Origin: DATFVA01 sp963764235
GTDB taxonomy: Bacteria; Bacteroidota; Ignavibacteria; Ignavibacteriales; Ignavibacteriaceae
Length of the DNA stretch: 64,000 bases
Assembly (NCBI GenBank): GCA_963764235.1
Contig: CAVXRO010000005.1
Location: forward strand, 201,792 to 265,791
Reading direction: 5' to 3'
Shown here: positions 62,901 to 64,000 of the stretch, piece after piece
Position numbering within the stretch: the stretch's first letter is position 1
How the letters are laid out: the number at the start of each line of letters is the position of its first letter
Made by a program: the position numbers and the translations under genes
The notes under the pieces: generated by a model
The model's input: only the letters and a program-made list of their open reading frames with translations
Told to the model about the DNA's origin: nothing
Databases searched by the model: none

Positions 62901-64000
62901 GAAGATGGACAAATTGAGGTTTTGATAAGTCGTTCTGAGATCACCGAACCTGCCTTGCCCGGAGGCAGGCAAGTCGGAAAAGACAGCAGCAAATTTGTTG
63001 AAATTTCGATCAGGGACACGGGTATCGGAATTCCAAAAGAAAAAATCCCGAAAATATTCGATCGCTTCTACCAGGTTAACGGAGGCCACAAAGGAGAACA
63101 GGAAGGAACGGGGATAGGATTATCACTAACTAAAGAATTGATAGAGCTTCACAAAGGGAAAATCACAATCGAGAGTATGGAAGGAAAGGGGACCGCAGTT
63201 AAGATAAGTATTCCTTTGGGAAAAGAGCACTTAAAGCCTGAGGAAATTTGTGAAGAAAAAATGGATAAAAATAAATATGAAAAAGAACAGTTAACTATTG
63301 AATACGGTGATAATGGTAAGGAAATAATAAAAAATGGCATTGGTGATATACTATTTGACGCAGAATCTTTACCGGTTGTACTGATAGTAGAAGATAATCC
63401 GGATGTTAGAAGGTACATATCAGGCTGCCTGGAGGAGGATTATAAAATACAGGAGGCAGCAGACGGAGAAGATGGGCTGGAACAGGCTTTGCATCACATC
63501 CCGGATCTGATAATAAGCGATGTAATGATGCCGAAAATGGATGGATTTGAGTTATGTAATAAATTAAAGACAGATGAGAGAACGAGCCATATACCGATAA
63601 TACTGCTGACAGCAAAAGCTACGGGTAAAGATAAGGCAGAGGGATATGAGACAGGAGCAGACGATTACATAATGAAGCCTTTTGATAGCAATTTATTAGG
63701 TGTTAGAATTAAGAATTTGATTGAGCAGCGGAAAAGAGTCCAGAAGCATTTCAAAACACAAGGACTGATTGACCTGGAAAAAATAGAAATCACCTCAATC
63801 GATAAGAAATTTCTGCAGAAAGTAGTTGACATAATAACGGAAAATATTTCTAATTCTACCTTTAATGTTCAATTACTTGCAGAAAAAACAGCAATGAGCT
63901 ATCAGTATTTACACAAGAAAATTGTCGCGTTAACCGGTGGGCCGCCTGTAGAGCTTATCAGAAAAATAAGACTAAAAAGGGCCGTTGAACTTATCGAAAA
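59916..64000 (+). CDS. Hybrid two-component system protein (HTCS), 3' partial
   Basis: At least 1361 residues; the frame stays open from the ATG at 59916 (AGGGG upstream) to the window end. A signal/anchor helix is followed by ~12 Reg_prop propeller repeats ('LQDHLGYLWLGTQNGLVKYDG'). A Y_Y_Y domain comes next (~705-805, 'FDYVGLHFSVSEKNQYKY'), then a transmembrane helix (~815-835). HisKA has His873 in 'NISHEFRTPL'. The HATPase domain carries a palindrome-derived insert at 1011-1022. The receiver has Asp1202 in 'IISDVMMPKMDG', and an AraC-type HTH begins ('LLAEKTAMSYQYLHKKIVALTG') and is cut. Such proteins sense glycans in the periplasm and activate utilisation loci. Its target is unknown; the alginate locus has its own GntR. 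Confidence 0.95.
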   Translation, partial: MRQRENTFIEGDLFTHSNTASSYNIIRNFITGVIFFFLSQNIFPQFTTPVFEYLSSEDGLPENSVTCILQDHLGYLWLGTQNGLVKYDGYSMQVYVPEKNDGTSISDGYILTIFEDKNNTLWIGTTNGLNKFNRKYETFNCYKNNPKDQKSINSSSIKCLYEDSAGKFWVGTQEGLNLFDRENQGFTKYFFRDSDTILYSSSILTSHNLGVNAIIEEPGTGNLLLGTDAAGLWTFNSSGKTLSKYIFHKPDRTEEKTGRIQSFFKSRDGKIWMASWHTLTCLDLQNKEFKCYMDFPISIKELHFGSITAMGAVIEDRTGLIWSGFNSLDKGIFCLNPGTGDYNQYKLFPEKPEKSNYNNVYSLYEDNSGIIWIGTWLSGLEKWDKRKFKFNLLMSETQNHKKVPSTWLHTLLYDHNGYLWFFTEDALNKYDLSTGKYYNYFKGNEFIPSNAYQIILTKRGDMWIAGLLNGLIKFNPANGSYKVCLNNTNDSLNLSGKKVITLFEDHLGFIWIGTQISGLYRYDPERNELSLMSKNRVNLIFEDSFGTLWIGTNLNGLKKFNRSSEKFTYCGLNTIMGIFEDRNKNFWVGDYFSGLNLFDRDDNQVIASYGQKDGLAHNAIQGIMEDEHNNLWISTELGLSKFSIENRNFKNYTREDGLPDNRFKFNGCCKDADENMYFITEGGLIYFNPDSIRDDPIPPKVVIRNISLFNRSGENLNYEGFISDLKEITVPYNRNDLRFDYVGLHFSVSEKNQYKYILENFDRDWVNAGTQRNATYTNLDPGKYIFRVKAANKDGTWSKTAASITLIITPPWWKTIYAYILYTLIIISIIYLTLKLQLRRTRKKHEYEMSRFEAEKLHEVDELKTRFFTNISHEFRTPLTLILGPVQQMIEKVNNSKMKDDLTVVYRNADKLLGLVNQLLDIAKIESGSMKLVTIPLNIVPLVKSLVMQFSSYVERKRIDLNLIAVEEEIIVYADQEKIEKIITNVLSNAFKFTPEDGQIEVLISRSEITEPALPGGRQVGKDSSKFVEISIRDTGIGIPKEKIPKIFDRFYQVNGGHKGEQEGTGIGLSLTKELIELHKGKITIESMEGKGTAVKISIPLGKEHLKPEEICEEKMDKNKYEKEQLTIEYGDNGKEIIKNGIGDILFDAESLPVVLIVEDNPDVRRYISGCLEEDYKIQEAADGEDGLEQALHHIPDLIISDVMMPKMDGFELCNKLKTDERTSHIPIILLTAKATGKDKAEGYETGADDYIMKPFDSNLLGVRIKNLIEQRKRVQKHFKTQGLIDLEKIEITSIDKKFLQKVVDIITENISNSTFNVQLLAEKTAMSYQYLHKKIVALTGGPPVELIRKIRLKRAVELIE
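62949..62969. repeat. REP-like palindrome inside the HTCS kinase coding sequence
   Basis: CCTGCCT / AGGCAGG arms around TGCCCGG resemble the intergenic palindrome at 26385-26404. In frame it encodes 'PALPGGRQV', inserted between two beta strands of the HATPase domain, without breaking the frame. Confidence 0.7.

Overview
The window looks like a chromosome segment from a member of the Ignavibacteriota/Chlorobi-Bacteroidota lineage. Six secreted proteins end in the type IX secretion (T9SS) C-terminal sorting domain with the 'YPNPFNP' signature. Several control regions fit the Bacteroidota-type promoter TTTG-N19-21-TAnnTTTG, and PorV-like and TonB-dependent outer-membrane proteins are present. 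Both edges cut a gene: the 5' edge cuts a ClpV-type ATPase and the 3' edge cuts a hybrid two-component regulator that has no stop before base 64000.

Bases 1-25254, plus strand: one long block linked to a type VI secretion system (T6SS). It begins with the ClpV end, VgrG and a PAAR tip protein. Next come a giant OmpA/peptidoglycan-binding/zincin-like protein, a secreted beta-propeller protein with an apparent CTG start, and an adaptor-like protein sharing a module with the PAAR protein. A large candidate effector with a hydrophobic hairpin follows, split by a probable one-base frameshift, and then a DcrB/Eag-like chaperone. After that is a Ser/Thr phosphorylation group: an FHA-TM-lytic transglycosylase fusion, a PP2C phosphatase and a PEGA-domain kinase. 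The block ends with two CsgG-like TPR proteins, an outer-membrane barrel and a large T9SS protein, closed by a clear terminator.

Bases 25320-34409: a trypsin-like lipoprotein, an M13 metallopeptidase, two T9SS proteins with nearly identical tails and an M28 aminopeptidase. Between them lie palindromic repeats, a 14-bp tandem repeat and a G-quadruplex motif.

Bases 55907 down to 34410, minus strand: a 14-gene alginate utilisation locus. From its promoter it encodes a TonB receptor, a T9SS protein, a PorV-like protein, an OMPP1/FadL-like barrel, a beta-helix T9SS protein and a PL6 alginate lyase with a T9SS tail. It continues with KDPG aldolase, KDG kinase, a FadR-type GntR regulator, a DEH reductase-like SDR, a PL17 oligoalginate lyase, KdgF, a hexuronate-type MFS transporter and a second heparinase II/III-like lyase. 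Together these would cut alginate outside the cell, import and depolymerise the oligomers, and carry the monomer via KDG and KDPG to pyruvate and glyceraldehyde 3-phosphate. No SusD is present. A dyad matching FadR-family operators overlaps the -10 region of the only good promoter seen, and a strong hairpin sits just before the PL6 gene.

Bases 55639-64000: a CHRD-domain gene remnant, a beta-propeller/phosphoesterase lipoprotein, and a tRNA-Ser(UGA) preceded by four 98-bp tandem copies of a truncated, interrupted version of itself. Last is the partial hybrid histidine kinase/response regulator, which carries a repeat-derived palindrome inside its ATPase domain. The tRNA array, the FHA-transglycosylase fusion, the SusD-less alginate locus and the uncharacterised T6SS cargo genes are the most unusual parts.
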